Source: CAZCVI01 sp964502145 (GTDB lineage Bacteria; Acidobacteriota; Aminicenantia; UBA2199). From it: a DNA stretch of 32,339 bases. Position 1 is the stretch's first letter, and each line of letters begins with the position of its first letter. The notes under the pieces were generated by a model, which saw nothing but the letters and a program-made list of their open reading frames with translations, ran no database searches and was not told the DNA's origin. Location: NCBI GenBank assembly GCA_964502145.1, contig CAZCVI010000081.1:1-32339 (forward strand), in the 5' to 3' direction. Below, piece after piece: positions 32,201 to 32,339 of the stretch. A program made the position numbers and the translations under genes.

Positions 32201-32339
32201 TTTTTTCTCCTTTTGTAGAGTATCGTATTGAAAAATTATTTTACAAAATTATCATTTAAAAGTCCAGTAATTTTAAGGTTTAAAAGTTTAAAGTGCATTT
32301 CTCAGCTCCATCAATAAACAAAGGATAACTTAAAATTAT

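Overview
The window is 32,339 bases of AT-rich bacterial chromosome with compact operons, mostly on the minus strand. Housekeeping genes (ispH, rpsA, hisS, aspS, trmB-like) show it is chromosomal. A receiver-PAS-GAF-HisKA_2 kinase, sulfotransferase-rich glycan genes, a radical-SAM peptide cluster, a CHAT protein and many AATTCGTG-type intergenic repeats together recall Candidatus Aminicenantota or another deep-branching Gram-negative-type lineage. That placement is impression only; no marker here settles it.

Layout. 1-277: a 40-bp tandem repeat and repeat debris. 275-2535 (-): a hybrid sensor kinase with an overlapping 30-codon upstream ORF. 2704-17984 (-): a surface-polysaccharide cluster. 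Read in the direction of transcription it is Wzm-type permease, Wzt-type ATPase, two sulfotransferases, two methyltransferases, a NodB deacetylase-GT4 fusion, a GT2, a WbqC-like protein, a hexapeptide acyltransferase, a polytopic membrane protein, a sulfotransferase, a GT-like protein and a sulfotransferase. This implies a sulfated, methylated and acylated glycan made in the cytoplasm and exported by the ABC transporter. A GxxExxY nuclease-family gene inside 29-bp inverted repeats sits between wzm and wzt.

17985-19065 is a long, repeat-rich divergent regulatory region. 19066-22871 (+) is a probable RiPP locus: a radical SAM/SPASM maturase, a 42-residue precursor candidate with a Cys-Cys-Cys motif, and two tandem secreted beta-propeller paralogues. 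It is the best candidate for an undescribed system here. The stretch from the Wzt stop to the second propeller stop is bracketed by a 162/163-bp repeat in opposite orientations (15129-15290 and 22842-23004), whose core ends match the inverted repeats around the GxxExxY gene.

23092-29441 (-): a housekeeping operon ispH-rpsA-HIT-hisS-aspS behind a near-consensus promoter. 29695-30408 (+): a TrmB-like tRNA methyltransferase. 30722-32200 (-): a SIR2-CHAT fusion that looks like a defence or conflict effector. No tRNA, rRNA, CRISPR array or transposase was recognised.
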